Positions 25,006 to 35,035 of a stretch of 64,000 nt of DNA are shown here, one piece after another. Numbering within the stretch: position 1 is the first letter of the stretch; the number at the start of each line of letters is the position of its first letter. The translations under genes and the position numbers were made by a program. The DNA is from Oceanisphaera psychrotolerans (lineage in GTDB: Bacteria; Pseudomonadota; Gammaproteobacteria; Enterobacterales; Aeromonadaceae), in the NCBI RefSeq assembly GCF_001870485.1, contig NZ_MDKE01000011.1:124001-188000 (forward strand), given 5' to 3'. The notes under the pieces are model-generated. The model did not search any database, was not told the DNA's origin, and saw nothing but the letters and a program-made list of their open reading frames with translations.

Positions 25006-28001
25006 CAGTGGGGCGATTCCTGCAGCGAGTCCAGCAGCGCCAGCAAGCGGGGAATATCGATCGGCTTGGTCAGGTAATCCCTGAACCCCGCCCGCATGGC
25101 ATTCTTGATGTCTTCCGGCATGGCATTGGCCGACAGCGCCACCACCGGAATGGCGCAGGTCTGCGGGTGACGAGCGAGCAGGCGAACCGCATCGAACCCG
25201 CTCATGCCGGGCAGGTTGATATCCATCAGGATCAGATCCGGGGGCGTCGAACAGGCCATTTCAAAGGCCAGCTCCGCCGAATGAACACAGTCGAGGTGGA
25301 TCCATTTTCGCTCCTCGAATACCTCCAGCATCAGCCGCTGGTTGGCGGGGTTGTCTTCGACATACAGCACCGAGCAGGGCTGGCCTTCAACCGGCTCGGG
25401 CCCGGCTTGCTCCGTCAATTCCTCTGCCGCCTTTCCCTTCAGGGAAGGAGCGGCCAGCGGCAGGCTGAACCAGAATTCACAGCCGTCTCCCGGGTGATTT
25501 TCCAGTCCGATGCTGCCGCCCATCTGCTCGACGATACTCTTGGTCAGGGCCAGCCCCACTCCGGTCCCTTCAATGGTTCCGTTTTCGGCCCCCAGCCGGT
25601 TGAAGGGCTGAAACAGTTGTTCCAGATACTGGGGATCGATACCGAAGCCGGTGTCGCGCACCAGCACCCGCAATGCATCGGGCTCACGGCGACACCCGAT
25701 TTCCACCCGGCCCCGAGGCCGATTGTATTTGATGGCATTGGAAATCAGATTGATCAGCACCTGTTTCAGCCGGGTGTAGTCGGCAGACACCGCCGGGGCA
25801 TCGGCCACCGAGCTCGTGATTTCAAGATCGAGGCCCTGTTGCTGGGCGATGGGAGCCAGGGTGTCACAGGCGTCGTCGATCACCTCTTTCAGCAGGATGG
25901 ACTCGAGCGACATGTTGATCCGCCCGGCCTCGATCCGGGCCAGATCCAGCACCTCGTTGATCAGGTTGAGCAGATGAGTCCCGCTCTTGTAAATCTGTTC
26001 CACCTGCCGCTGCTGCCGCTCATTAAGCGGCGTCCGTCGGTTGCTCTGCAGCAGTTGGGCAAAGCCCATGATGGCATTGAGCGGCGTGCGCAGCTCGTGG
26101 CTCATGGACGACAAAAATTCGCTCTTGGCCCGGCTGGCCCGTTCGGCCTCGTCCCGAGCCTGACGCAGCTGCTCGGTAAACTGCTCGCGCTCGTTCAACT
26201 GTCGATACAGGTTGATCAACAGGGCACAGGTCGAGGTAAACGGCTCCAGCCAGGCCACCAGTTCGTCGTCATAGTCTTCCCGGCCATTGGCGATGGCATA
26301 CATGCCGATAACGGTGCCATCGTCGAGAATGGGGACGCCAAGATAATTGTGCAGTGGCGGATGCCCGGGCGGAAAGCCACCGCGCCGCTCATCCTCGCCC
26401 ATCCGATTGCTGAGCACGATGTTGCCCTGGGCAAAACACTGTCCCAGCATGCTGTCCGGGTTGGTCAGCAGCATGTTGCCTTCCTGCAAGCGATGCATCA
26501 GCTGACGCGACTCCTCGTTCCAGGACAAATCGCTGATGGCATGAATTTTCAGTGCCGGCTGGCCGTTGGTCGGCAGCACTTCGCCGATCAGCGAATAGTC
26601 ACTGCCGGTCAGTTCACGCAGGGCTTCCTGCAGAAAAGGCCACAACCGGTTGCCGGACATCAAGGCAGAGTAATCGGTCAGCCCCCTGTGCAGCACGCTC
26701 AGCAACTGCTGCTGTTTTTCCAGCAGACTGGTGGCCTGCCACAACTCGCTGACGTTATGCGCCACACTCACCACGCCCCGGATCTGCCCCTCCGCATCCT
26801 TCAACGGCGACTTGGTCACATCGAATCGTACCTTGGGAGAGAGGGATAACAGCAGGCTTTCGGACTGCCCCGTCGCCATGACCCGCCGGTCGCATTCCCG
26901 CGCCTGCCGCATCAGTTCTTCGCCAAAGAAATGTTCGGCCCTGAGCTCCCTGACGTCCGCACCATGCGCCTGAATCACATCATGACTGGCCTGGTTCGCA
27001 ATCAGGTATTCCCCTTCGAGACTCCGGGCAAAAATCGGGTCCCGACTGGCATCGATGATGGAACGCAGCAGGGCCCGCTCTTCCCGTTCGCGCTGTTCGG
27101 CCTGATGCATCTCGGTCAGGTCCGTCAGTATGCCGATAAACTCCATGCGTCCGGGATGATGCGGATCCATCACCTGCCCCACCGCCAGATGTACCGGCAC
27201 CTGACGACCGTCCTTGTGTAGAGCCGCCACCTTGCGTCCCTTGCCGATGACCTTGGCCTCGCCACTGTCGATGTAATTTCGCAGGTAGTGATCGTGATGC
27301 ACCGACCACTGTTCCGGCATCAGGCAACTGACGTTCTTCCCCAGCAACTCGTCCCGCCGGTACCCGAGCAGCGTGAGTGCATAATCGTTGATCTCCCGGA
27401 TCAGACCGCCGCCGTCGATGCGGACGATGCCGGCGGCCGCGCCCTTGGTGATGGCTTCGTAGCGCGCCAGCCGGTGACTGCTGATCCTGTCCTGCTCGCT
27501 CAACAGTCGCTGCTGCTGCGTCATGCGCAACAACTCTGTGGCCTGTGACGCCAGCAACTTAAGCTGCCGCAGCTCGGCGGCAGAAAAGCAACGCGGCTGA
27601 GTATCGGCCACGCAAAAACTGCCCAGTATCTCCCCCGGCTCCAGGCTCAGCGGACAACCCGCATAGGCGCGGATCCCCGGCTCGCCGGTCACCAGGGGAT
27701 TATCCGCAAACCTCGGATCCTGCAGGGCATCGTTCACCACCAGCAACTCATCGCTGACCATCATATGACCACAAAACGAGATATCTCGTCCGATTTCACA
27801 ACGGCCGATGCCGATGCTGGCCTTGAACCACTGACGATCCTTATCGACCAGCGAGATCAGCGCCATCGGCACCCGTAGCAACTGCGCGGCCAGCTCAACC
27901 AGCTGGTCGAACGCCGGCTCCCGCGAGGTGTCGAGTAAATGCAGCTCTTGGAGCCGGGCCAGTCTTGCGACTTCATTTTCGGGGAACTGGGGACTAATCA
28001 T
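25005..28001 (-). CDS. Hybrid sensor histidine kinase (GAF-PAS-PAS-GAF-HisKA-HATPase-REC)
   Basis: 998 residues, no membrane segments, so cytoplasmic. In order: GAF (10-155), PAS (about 170-295), PAS (about 305-420), GAF (about 440-600), HisKA with His in [18 protein letters not shown] (about 635), HATPase with GTGVGLAL (to about 840), and a C-terminal receiver (about 870-990) with Asp in [11 protein letters not shown]. The ATG at 28001 ([24 protein letters not shown]) is preferred to the TTG further upstream. Its stop overlaps the start of the EAL regulator, its likely partner. The signal is unknown. Confidence 0.9.
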   Translation of the reverse strand: MISPQFPENEVARLARLQELHLLDTSREPAFDQLVELAAQLLRVPMALISLVDKDRQWFKASIGIGRCEIGRDISFCGHMMVSDELLVVNDALQDPRFADNPLVTGEPGIRAYAGCPLSLEPGEILGSFCVADTQPRCFSAAELRQLKLLASQATELLRMTQQQRLLSEQDRISSHRLARYEAITKGAAAGIVRIDGGGLIREINDYALTLLGYRRDELLGKNVSCLMPEQWSVHHDHYLRNYIDSGEAKVIGKGRKVAALHKDGRQVPVHLAVGQVMDPHHPGRMEFIGILTDLTEMHQAEQREREERALLRSIIDASRDPIFARSLEGEYLIANQASHDVIQAHGADVRELRAEHFFGEELMRQARECDRRVMATGQSESLLLSLSPKVRFDVTKSPLKDAEGQIRGVVSVAHNVSELWQATSLLEKQQQLLSVLHRGLTDYSALMSGNRLWPFLQEALRELTGSDYSLIGEVLPTNGQPALKIHAISDLSWNEESRQLMHRLQEGNMLLTNPDSMLGQCFAQGNIVLSNRMGEDERRGGFPPGHPPLHNYLGVPILDDGTVIGMYAIANGREDYDDELVAWLEPFTSTCALLINLYRQLNEREQFTEQLRQARDEAERASRAKSEFLSSMSHELRTPLNAIMGFAQLLQSNRRTPLNERQQRQVEQIYKSGTHLLNLINEVLDLARIEAGRINMSLESILLKEVIDDACDTLAPIAQQQGLDLEITSSVADAPAVSADYTRLKQVLINLISNAIKYNRPRGRVEIGCRREPDALRVLVRDTGFGIDPQYLEQLFQPFNRLGAENGTIEGTGVGLALTKSIVEQMGGSIGLENHPGDGCEFWFSLPLAAPSLKGKAAEELTEQAGPEPVEGQPCSVLYVEDNPANQRLMLEVFEERKWIHLDCVHSAELAFEMACSTPPDLILMDINLPGMSGFDAVRLLARHPQTCAIPVVALSANAMPEDIKNAMRAGFRDYLTKPIDIPRLLALLDSLQESPH

Positions 28002-28150
28002 AAAATTCCGGCAGTGTGGAGTCTGGGGGTACAAACCATTAAGGGTACTTCGGCGGTCATCACGGGGACTTTAACGTTTTCTCGTGCTCATGTGGAGCAT
28101 GTCACCCGGTTTTCTCGTTTTCATGGCGACCTGGCCGCTTCCCACAAAAA

Positions 28151-28168
28151 AGGCTCCCGAAGGAGCCT
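28151..28168 (-). terminator. Rho-independent terminator of the cio operon
   Basis: AGGCTCC-CGAA-GGAGCCT; on the minus strand followed by a run of six T. It stands six bases behind the stop of the DUF2474 gene. Confidence 0.88.
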
Positions 28169-28173
28169 CGCTG

Positions 28174-28284
28174 TCACATGCCGAGCGCCAGCTTGATGGC
28201 CATGCCCGCCAGGGTCACGGCCAGCACACCGGCCAGATAAAGAGCGGCAAACCACAGCCAGCCCTTATTGTTGCTTGCCATCAT
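28174..28284 (-). CDS. Small single-helix subunit-like protein (DUF2474 type) of the bd oxidase operon
   Basis: 36 residues (35 if the second ATG is used): a short polar start, MASNNKG, then one membrane helix, WLWFAALYLAGVLAVTLAGMAIKLALGM. Size, single helix and place behind cioB fit DUF2474 proteins, which accompany cyanide-insensitive-type bd oxidases and resemble CydX in role. The start overlaps the cioB stop (TGATG), so it is translationally coupled. It lies before the operon terminator. Confidence 0.72.
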   Translation of the reverse strand: MMASNNKGWLWFAALYLAGVLAVTLAGMAIKLALGM

Positions 28285-29273
28285 CAGTAGCCCTCTTCGA
28301 AGTCCTCGACCTTGCCGGAAAAAATGCGGTAGCCCCACAGGGTGTAGGCGCAGATCAAGGGCAGGAAAATGAAGATGCCCGGCAGCAGGAACCTGAGGCT
28401 GGAGTCCGGGGCACTGGCCTGCCACAGGGTCAGCTGATGCGGGATCAGGTAGGGAAACAGCCCCACCACCAGGCCGGCAAAACCGAGCACGAACAGGCCG
28501 ACCGCCAGCCAGAAGGGGCGGGTCTCGTGGGGCTTGCCATCCAGATCCCGATACAGCAGCCAGCCGAACAGGCCGCTCAGCAACGGCAGCGGCAACAGCA
28601 GCAGGAAGTTGATACCGTCAAACCAGCGCACCCGTACCTCGGTGTTGGCGTACAGGGTCCACAGGCTCACCACCACCATGACCGCCATGATGATCAGCAC
28701 CAGCTGGCGGCCCAGATGAGCGGCCCGCGCCATGATCTGCCCCCGGCTTTTCATCACCAGATAGCAGCAGGCCAGCAGGGCATAGGCCACCATCAACGCA
28801 AAACCGGTGAACACGCTGAAGGGGGTCAACCAGTCCAGCGCACCCTGCTCCCCTGCCTCCACGCCCTGTACCACGGCGCCGAGGATGGCGCCCTGACAGA
28901 AGGTGGCCACGGTGGAACCGAGAAAGAAGGAGGTGTCCCACCAGGGCTTGGAGCGGTGCGACTTGAAGCGGTACTCGAAGGCGACACCACGAAAGATAAG
29001 CCCGATCAGCATGATGATGATCGGCGTATACATGGTCGAGAGAATGCCCGCGTAAGCGGCGGGAAAGGCCGCAAACAACACCACGCCACCAAACACCAGC
29101 CAGGTTTCGTTGCCGTCCCACACGTGGGAGATGGAGCGCATCATGTGATCCCGCTCGTCTTCGCTCCTGAACCAGGGATAGAGGATGCCGAGGCCGAGGT
29201 CGAAACCGTCCAGCACCACGTACATCAGCACCGCAAAGCCCAGTAACAAGTAATAAAACAGCGCCAGATCCAT
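28284..29273 (-). CDS. cioB: Cytochrome bd-type ubiquinol oxidase subunit II
   Basis: 329 residues, about eight membrane helices, beginning MDLALFYYLLLGFAVLMYVVLDGFDLGLGILYPW, the subunit II signature. Together with CioA it forms the quinol oxidase in the inner membrane that reduces O2 to water. It starts two bases behind the cioA stop. Length and sequence are closer to CioB than to the longer CydB of bd-I. Confidence 0.9.
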   Translation of the reverse strand: MDLALFYYLLLGFAVLMYVVLDGFDLGLGILYPWFRSEDERDHMMRSISHVWDGNETWLVFGGVVLFAAFPAAYAGILSTMYTPIIIMLIGLIFRGVAFEYRFKSHRSKPWWDTSFFLGSTVATFCQGAILGAVVQGVEAGEQGALDWLTPFSVFTGFALMVAYALLACCYLVMKSRGQIMARAAHLGRQLVLIIMAVMVVVSLWTLYANTEVRVRWFDGINFLLLLPLPLLSGLFGWLLYRDLDGKPHETRPFWLAVGLFVLGFAGLVVGLFPYLIPHQLTLWQASAPDSSLRFLLPGIFIFLPLICAYTLWGYRIFSGKVEDFEEGY

Positions 29274-29274
29274 G

Positions 29275-30681
29275 TTAATCCTCCACCACGTCGTGTTGCA
29301 GTTTCTTCACCCAGGCCAGGGCGTAACCGGGCGCATTGACGCCAATCATGTGCTGTTCCAGATGCACCATATCGGGCGGCCCCTTGCGAACCAGCTTGGC
29401 CATGAAATAGAGGTAGACACAAAACAGCAGGCTGTAGGTCAGCACGAACAGGGTCAGGGAAAACAGCACCCGTTCCGCCGGCAATGGCGTCACCACTTCC
29501 ATGGTGCGTACCAGCCCGTGCACCAGCCAGGGCTGGCGACCGACTTCCGCCACATACCAGCCGGCCAGGGTCGAAATCACTCCCGAGGGGATCAGCAGCG
29601 TCATCAGCAGCAGGAAGGGTCGGCTTTCGAAACCGCCGCCACGGCGACGCAGCCACAGCCCCCACAGGGCGGCGCCGATCATCAGCACGCCCAGGCCGAC
29701 CATCACCCGAAAGGAATAGAACACCAGCGGTACATAGGGACGCTCGTCGGCGGGCACCGATTTCAGCCCCTGCAGCTCGCCATCCAGCTCGTGGGTGAGG
29801 ATCAACGAGGCCAGCTTGGGGATCCGGATCTCGAAATGGTTGGTCTCGGCCTCCATGTCGGGTACCGCAAACAGCAGCAGCGGGGCGCCGGCTTCTTTTT
29901 CGGGCCAGATGCCTTCCATCGCCGCCACCTTGATCGGCTGATGCTCCTTGACGTTGAGGCCGTGAAAGTCACCCACCACCGCCTGCAGCGGCGCCAGCAC
30001 CAGTGCCGCCCACAACGCCATCGACAGCCCCTTGCGGGCAAAGGCAACATCGCGGTTTTTACGCAGATACCAGGCACTGACACCCCCGATCACGAAGGTG
30101 GCACTGAGCATGGCCGCCAGCAGCATGTGCACCAGGCGATAGGGCATGGAGGGATTGAAGACCACCTCCATCCAGCTGGCTACTTCGAAACGGCCGTCCA
30201 CGATTTCATAACCGGCCGGGGTCTGCATCCAGGAATTGGCGGCAATAATCCAGAACGCCGAAATCCAGGTTCCCAGCGCCACCACGCAGGTGGCGAAATA
30301 GTGCAGCTTTTCCCCTACCCGCTGCCAGCCGAACAGCATGACACCGAGAAAACCGGCCTCCAGGAAGAAGGCGGTCAATACCTCATAGGCCAGCAAGGGC
30401 CCCAGCACGGCGCCGGTGATCTCGGAAAAACGAGAGAAATTGGTACCAAACTCGTACGACAGCACGATGCCGCTGACCACCCCCATGCCGAAGGTGATGG
30501 CGAAGGGCTTGATCCAGAATTTGGCCAGTTGAAAGTAAACCGGATTACGGGTTTTCAGCCAGAGTCCTTCCCAGATGGCGATGGCCGTCGCCAGGCCGAT
30601 GGTGATGGCCGGAAAAATGATATGAAAACTGACCGTAAAGGCGAACTGGATTCGCGACAGTATGGCGGCATCTAATTCCAT
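29275..30681 (-). CDS. cioA: Cytochrome bd-type ubiquinol oxidase subunit I, short Q-loop (cyanide-insensitive type)
   Basis: 468 residues. The haem and quinol features of subunit I are seen: His20 in RIQFAFTVSFHIIFP, Glu residues in YEVLTAFFLEAGFLG, His in MPYRLVHMLLAAM, and GWYVAEVGRQPW. The periplasmic loop between the two halves is short, as in CioA of Pseudomonas. The enzyme is expected to give high-affinity, cyanide- and sulfide-tolerant respiration. A 32-codon reading frame lies just upstream on the same strand. The operon is divergent from a two-component system. Confidence 0.92.
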   Translation of the reverse strand: MELDAAILSRIQFAFTVSFHIIFPAITIGLATAIAIWEGLWLKTRNPVYFQLAKFWIKPFAITFGMGVVSGIVLSYEFGTNFSRFSEITGAVLGPLLAYEVLTAFFLEAGFLGVMLFGWQRVGEKLHYFATCVVALGTWISAFWIIAANSWMQTPAGYEIVDGRFEVASWMEVVFNPSMPYRLVHMLLAAMLSATFVIGGVSAWYLRKNRDVAFARKGLSMALWAALVLAPLQAVVGDFHGLNVKEHQPIKVAAMEGIWPEKEAGAPLLLFAVPDMEAETNHFEIRIPKLASLILTHELDGELQGLKSVPADERPYVPLVFYSFRVMVGLGVLMIGAALWGLWLRRRGGGFESRPFLLLMTLLIPSGVISTLAGWYVAEVGRQPWLVHGLVRTMEVVTPLPAERVLFSLTLFVLTYSLLFCVYLYFMAKLVRKGPPDMVHLEQHMIGVNAPGYALAWVKKLQHDVVED

Positions 30682-30690
30682 CTTGTCTCC

Positions 30691-30789
30691 TTAACGACGT
30701 TGAAAACGGTTAACGGCCGCAGGCAGGGTGGCCAGGATCAGAACGATGAAAACGGCGGAAAATTCCAGTGCCAGGGTGGTCATATCCAT
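30691..30789 (-). CDS. Small predicted membrane protein upstream of cioA
   Basis: 32 residues from ATG at 30789 to TAA at 30691-30693: short acidic start (MDMTTLALE), one hydrophobic stretch FSAVFIVLILATLPAAV, then a basic end NRFQRR, consistent with a single N-out helix. GGAGA stands nine bases before the ATG, and its TAA leads into AGGAGACAAG, the cioA ribosome site, with 9 bp between the genes. I do not recognise the family; it is unlike CydX. It may be a bd oxidase accessory subunit or a leader peptide. Confidence 0.5.
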   Translation of the reverse strand: MDMTTLALEFSAVFIVLILATLPAAVNRFQRR

Positions 30790-30993
30790 GATGAGTGCTC
30801 TCCTGTTGAGTGAAATACGATCTTGACTGAATCACAGCTGAGCACATACAAAGCACAAACCATGCCATAAACAAAATCACCTGCACCCGCCTTGTCCTGA
30901 ATCAAAAAACGACCAAAACTTGCCCCGACTGACAACAGGGTTTACAGTCATTGCCCGCTAAAGTGTCAACGACGTTTACATACGGGAGCCTGT

Positions 30994-32871
30994 ATGGCGC
31001 TGGATCTTGCTTTCGAACTGATGATGCTGCTCACCGGCGGCTGTGCCCTGCTGGTGTCGGCCTGGCTGTTCTGGCGTGCCCGCCGCCGGCGCAGCATGAA
31101 GGCGCTGGCCGGTTTCGGCATCATGATGGCGCTGTGGTGCAGCGGTCATGTGTCGGTGTTTTATGGCTGGGAACGGCTGGGCAAGATGCTGATCCTCGCC
31201 AACCCGCTGATGCCCACCTTCTTCCTCGATTTTGCCATCGGCTTCGTCAATCAGGGGGCGGGACACCGGCCCTGGCTGGACCACCTGGCCCGCCGACGCG
31301 GCCTGTTTTATCTGGCGGCATTGCTGGTGCTCGTGGTCAGCCTGGCCATGGGCGGCGGCGACATCATCGCCTTCGGTCCCTTCAGCCATTACTTTGTGTT
31401 CAGCGGCGCCGGCTGGTTCAACATCGCCTACACCATCGGCATCGGGGTGCTGGCCCACGCCCTCTTGCTGTGGGGCTGGCGAGTGCATCGTGGCAACCGA
31501 CGCCGCTCCATCGCCGCCATGTTCGCCGCCGGCGCCTGGGGGCTCTGGCTGGCCACCAGCTTTATCTTCCCCTCCCTCGGCCTGTACTGGTATCCCTGGC
31601 CCATGCTGCTGCTGCCGAGTTATGTGGTGTTGCTGGTCTATGGCGTGGTGCGTTATCAGATGCTGGAGGTCAACGCCTGGGCCAACCGGGCGCTGCTGTG
31701 GATACTGATGACGGCACTGGTGATGGGGCTGATTGCCCTGCTCAGCTCCATGGCCGCCCAGTTCGGCATGCAGGCGCTGGCCAACGTGCCCAAGTGGCAG
31801 CTGTGGCTCTATTCCATGCTGCTGCTGATGCTGGCGCTGGTACTGTATCAGCCGGTCAGCAAGCTGGTGGAACGGCTGATTTATCCCGGCAGCCGGCTTA
31901 ACGAACGGCTGCTGGACACCTGGCTCAACCGCCTGGCCGAGGCCAGGCACTGGAACGAACTGAGCGCGGCGGCAGAGCAACTACTGGTCCGCCAGATGGG
32001 CCAGCCGGTGCGGGTACTGCTGCTGTTGGATGGCGATCGTCCTTCCCATACCGAAGAGATCGAAGGCCCCTGCGTTCTCTGCCGCCATCAGCACCTGGGC
32101 TGGCAATCCCGGCTGCAGGGCTTTGAAGACGTTACCCCCGGGCTTCGACTGGCGGCAGAGGTGTTCGCTTCGCTGCTGACCACCCGCTGCAGCCTGCTGG
32201 AGCGTTCGCTGCAATTGGCGGAAGCCGAGCGCAAACGGCTGTCGGAGCAACATCTGGTGGAGCTGGGGGGGCTGTCGGCGGCCATGGCTCACGAGCTGCG
32301 CAACCCGCTCAATATCATTTCCATGGCCTCCGCCGGGCTGGAGCCCGAGCGCAAGGTCATGATCCAGACCCAGCTCAAGCGCGCCGACCGGCTGATCTCG
32401 GACATGCTCGCCTACTCGGGCAACATCGGTGTACAGCGCCAGTCCATACCGTTGAAGGCCATGCTGGAGAGCCTGCGGCCCCAGTTCGACTGGCAGCATA
32501 CCCGCTTCGAGTGCGCGCTGCCCGAGCACACCCGGATCTGTGCCGATGCCTACCGGCTACAACAGGTACTGGTCAACCTGATCGACAATGCCCTCGCTTT
32601 CGTGCGCAACAGACCCGACGGGGTGATCCGCATCGAAAACGGCGCCCGGCCCGGTGTGGTGCTGGTGCACAATAACGGGCCCGAGGTGGCCCAGGACATG
32701 CTTGACCACCTGTTTCGCCCCTTCGTCGGCAAGCGCAGCGGCGGCAGCGGCCTGGGGCTGTCTATCGTACGCCGGATCATGGATGCCCACGGCGGCCGTA
32801 TCCGTCACCGCAGCGACCTGGGCTGGCCGGTGACCTTCGAACTCTTTTTTCCCGAGGACAGCTCATGTTGA
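30994..32871 (+). CDS. Membrane sensor histidine kinase with 7-8 TM N-terminus
   Basis: 625 residues. The first ~300 residues hold seven or eight membrane helices without a large periplasmic sensor, so it probably senses a membrane or redox cue. A cytoplasmic GAF-like linker follows, then HisKA with His in MAHELRNPLNIISMASAG and HATPase with NLIDNALAF and GSGLGLSIVRRIM. The end overlaps the regulator gene by seven bases, so the two form a system. It is divergent from the cio operon with a 204-bp gap, which makes cio a plausible target. Confidence 0.87.
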   Translation: MALDLAFELMMLLTGGCALLVSAWLFWRARRRRSMKALAGFGIMMALWCSGHVSVFYGWERLGKMLILANPLMPTFFLDFAIGFVNQGAGHRPWLDHLARRRGLFYLAALLVLVVSLAMGGGDIIAFGPFSHYFVFSGAGWFNIAYTIGIGVLAHALLLWGWRVHRGNRRRSIAAMFAAGAWGLWLATSFIFPSLGLYWYPWPMLLLPSYVVLLVYGVVRYQMLEVNAWANRALLWILMTALVMGLIALLSSMAAQFGMQALANVPKWQLWLYSMLLLMLALVLYQPVSKLVERLIYPGSRLNERLLDTWLNRLAEARHWNELSAAAEQLLVRQMGQPVRVLLLLDGDRPSHTEEIEGPCVLCRHQHLGWQSRLQGFEDVTPGLRLAAEVFASLLTTRCSLLERSLQLAEAERKRLSEQHLVELGGLSAAMAHELRNPLNIISMASAGLEPERKVMIQTQLKRADRLISDMLAYSGNIGVQRQSIPLKAMLESLRPQFDWQHTRFECALPEHTRICADAYRLQQVLVNLIDNALAFVRNRPDGVIRIENGARPGVVLVHNNGPEVAQDMLDHLFRPFVGKRSGGSGLGLSIVRRIMDAHGGRIRHRSDLGWPVTFELFFPEDSSC

Positions 32872-34229
32872 ACCCACCCCGCATCCTGCTGATTGACGAC
32901 GAGCCCGCCTTTCGCACCCTGAGCGCCCAGTGGCTGGAGGCCGAAGGCCACGAGGTCAGTACCGGCGCCAGCCTGGACGAGCTGAGCGAGAAACTGACCC
33001 ACTTCGATGCAGACCTGATCCTGCTCGACCTGTCGCTGCCGCCCCACTTCGATCCGCAACACACCCTGGCGGCGCTGCCCCGTTTCATCGACCGGCCGGT
33101 GATCATCCTCACCGGTCACGGCGAGCGGGAACTGGCGCTGGAAGCCCTGCGCCAGGGCGCCTGGGACTTTCTGGCCAAACCCATCGATCCGGACATGCTG
33201 GCGGTGGTGGTCAAACGCGCCCTGACCAAACATCAGCTGGTGCGCGAACTCAACAGCCTCAAGCACCAACAAGGCAGCCAGCAGGGGCTCGAGACCCTGA
33301 TTGGCGCCTCGCCGTCGATGAACAACATCCGCGCCCTGGTCAGCCGCATCGCCCCCACCGACGTGCGGGTGCTGGTCACCGGCCCGTCGGGCACCGGCAA
33401 GGAGGTGATCTCGAAGGCGGTGCACGCACTCAGCAGTCGTGCCGCCGGCCCCTTTATCTCGGTGCACTGCGGTGCCATTCCCGCCGAGCTGCTGGAAAGC
33501 GAGCTGTTCGGCCACACCAGGGGCGCCTTTACCGGCGCCGACAAGGCCCGCGACGGCCTGCTCAAGCTGGCCGATGGCGGCACCCTGTTTCTGGATGAAA
33601 TCGGTGAAATGCCGCTGGCGATGCAGGTCAAGCTGTTGCGGGTGCTGCAGGAAGGCAGTTTCTACCCGGTGGGCGGCCGCAGCCTGGAAACCATCGACGT
33701 GCGGCTGGTGTCGGCCACCAACGCGGATCTGCCCGAAAAAGTAAAAACGGGGGAATTTCGGGAAGACCTGTACTACCGCATCAAGGGCGTGAACATCGAA
33801 ACCCGCCCGCTGGACGAACGCCCCGAGGACATTCCGCTGCTGATCGGTCATTTTCTGGAGCTGCAGGCCCGGGGCGGCAGTCAGGCGCCCCTGCACCCGG
33901 ATACCGCCGCCTTCCACTGGTTCATTCAACGCCGCTGGCCGGGTAATGTGCGCGAACTGAAAAGCGCCCTCGACAGCGTGGCCGCCATCGCCAGAAACGG
34001 CATCATCACCCTGGAAGACATCGCCCTGCTCTACCCGGATGCCCAGCCATCAACCGGCGATTCCCTCGCCCATCCCGGCGACAGCCTGGAAGCCCAGGTA
34101 CGGGCGCTGGAAATTTCGCTGATAAGCCAGGCTCTGGCCAAATTCGACCACAACCGCACCCACGCCGCCCAGGCACTGGGCCTGTCGCGCCAGGGACTGC
34201 TGAAGAAGATAGAGCGGTATGGACTTTAA
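32865..34229 (+). CDS. Sigma-54-dependent response regulator (NtrC family)
   Basis: 454 residues: receiver (1-125, Asp in LILLDLSLPP), AAA+ domain (about 140-375) with Walker A GPSGTGKE, the sigma-54 contact motif GAFTGA intact and Walker B GTLFLDEIGEM, and a Fis-type HTH at the end (THAAQALGLSRQGLLKKIERYGL). It is the partner of the preceding kinase, overlapping by seven bases. It would activate a -24/-12 promoter; I could not point to a convincing one in the divergent cio gap. Confidence 0.92.
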   Translation: MLNPPRILLIDDEPAFRTLSAQWLEAEGHEVSTGASLDELSEKLTHFDADLILLDLSLPPHFDPQHTLAALPRFIDRPVIILTGHGERELALEALRQGAWDFLAKPIDPDMLAVVVKRALTKHQLVRELNSLKHQQGSQQGLETLIGASPSMNNIRALVSRIAPTDVRVLVTGPSGTGKEVISKAVHALSSRAAGPFISVHCGAIPAELLESELFGHTRGAFTGADKARDGLLKLADGGTLFLDEIGEMPLAMQVKLLRVLQEGSFYPVGGRSLETIDVRLVSATNADLPEKVKTGEFREDLYYRIKGVNIETRPLDERPEDIPLLIGHFLELQARGGSQAPLHPDTAAFHWFIQRRWPGNVRELKSALDSVAAIARNGIITLEDIALLYPDAQPSTGDSLAHPGDSLEAQVRALEISLISQALAKFDHNRTHAAQALGLSRQGLLKKIERYGL

Positions 34230-34343
34230 GCCCCCTTCGGGGAGCCGACGGTATCCCGACACCTGCCCGCTCGGAGAGGGGTTACGGCATGATGGATATT
34301 GCTGCTATATTGCACCATCCTCAGACTTTTGTGAGACCTACCA

Positions 34344-34955
34344 ATGGCACTGGACACCTGGTTTATCTTTCTGGCGGCGATGATTGGCCTGTCGCTCACT
34401 CCCGGCCCCAACACCTTGCTGGCGCTGACCCACGGCGCCCTCTACGGTCGGCGCAGAACCCTGTTTACCGTGGCCGGCGGCGTCCTCGGCTTTACCATCG
34501 TCATCGCCCTGTCGCTGTTCGGCATCGGTGCCTTGCTGCAGGCTTCCGCCACCCTGTTTACCGCCCTGAAAGTCATCGGCGGGGCCTACCTGATCTGGCT
34601 CGGTATTCAGCTGTGGCGGGCGCCTGCCCCCAGTGCCGATCCTCATGAGCAGGGCAGCTATCGCAGCGGCGGCTCCCTGTTTCGTCAGGGCCTGCTGTCG
34701 GCCCTGACCAACCCCAAGGCGGTGCTGTTTTTCGCCGCCTTTCTGCCCCAGTTCATCGATCCGGAGCGCGAGCTGTTTCTCCAGTTTGTGATGATGGCGG
34801 CGACCTTCGCGCTGACCGAATTCGTGACCGAAGTCTTTATTGCCAGCTTCGCCCAGCGCACCCGTGCCTGGCTGGTCCGGAGCGGACGTCGCTTCAACCG
34901 CATTTGCGCCGGATTGTTCGTGCTGCTCGGCGGCTGGCTGCCGCTGGCGCGCTGA
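34344..34955 (+). CDS. LysE/RhtB family amino acid exporter
   Basis: 203 residues with five to six membrane helices and the LysE start FIFLAAMIGLSLTPGPNTLLALTHGALYGRRR plus ALTNPKAVLFFAAFLPQFI. Family members export amino acids such as homoserine, threonine or lysine through the inner membrane. It is a single gene with a strong terminator. The substrate is not predictable. Confidence 0.88.
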   Translation: MALDTWFIFLAAMIGLSLTPGPNTLLALTHGALYGRRRTLFTVAGGVLGFTIVIALSLFGIGALLQASATLFTALKVIGGAYLIWLGIQLWRAPAPSADPHEQGSYRSGGSLFRQGLLSALTNPKAVLFFAAFLPQFIDPERELFLQFVMMAATFALTEFVTEVFIASFAQRTRAWLVRSGRRFNRICAGLFVLLGGWLPLAR

Positions 34956-34980
34956 GTCCCGGCCCCCTATCCTGCCCATA

Positions 34981-35018
34981 AAAAAACCGACCGGCTCAAC
35001 AGAACCGGTCGGTTTTTT
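34981..35018. terminator. Bidirectional rho-independent terminator
   Basis: A 14-bp stem AAAAAACCGACCGG/CCGGTCGGTTTTTT with a 10-nt loop between the convergent LysE and NSS genes; T-runs on both strands. Confidence 0.92.
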
Positions 35019-35035
35019 TGCATCATGAAGCGGCG

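Noticed and set aside
29272-30675. 467-codon plus-strand frame covering cioA in antisense
   Set aside because: Shadow of cioA: amino-acid content is biased and there is no ribosome site or family match.
30820-30835. FNR-type box (TTGACTGAATCA) upstream of the cio operon
   Set aside because: Spacing between half-sites is one base short of TTGAT-N4-ATCAA, so the match is poor.
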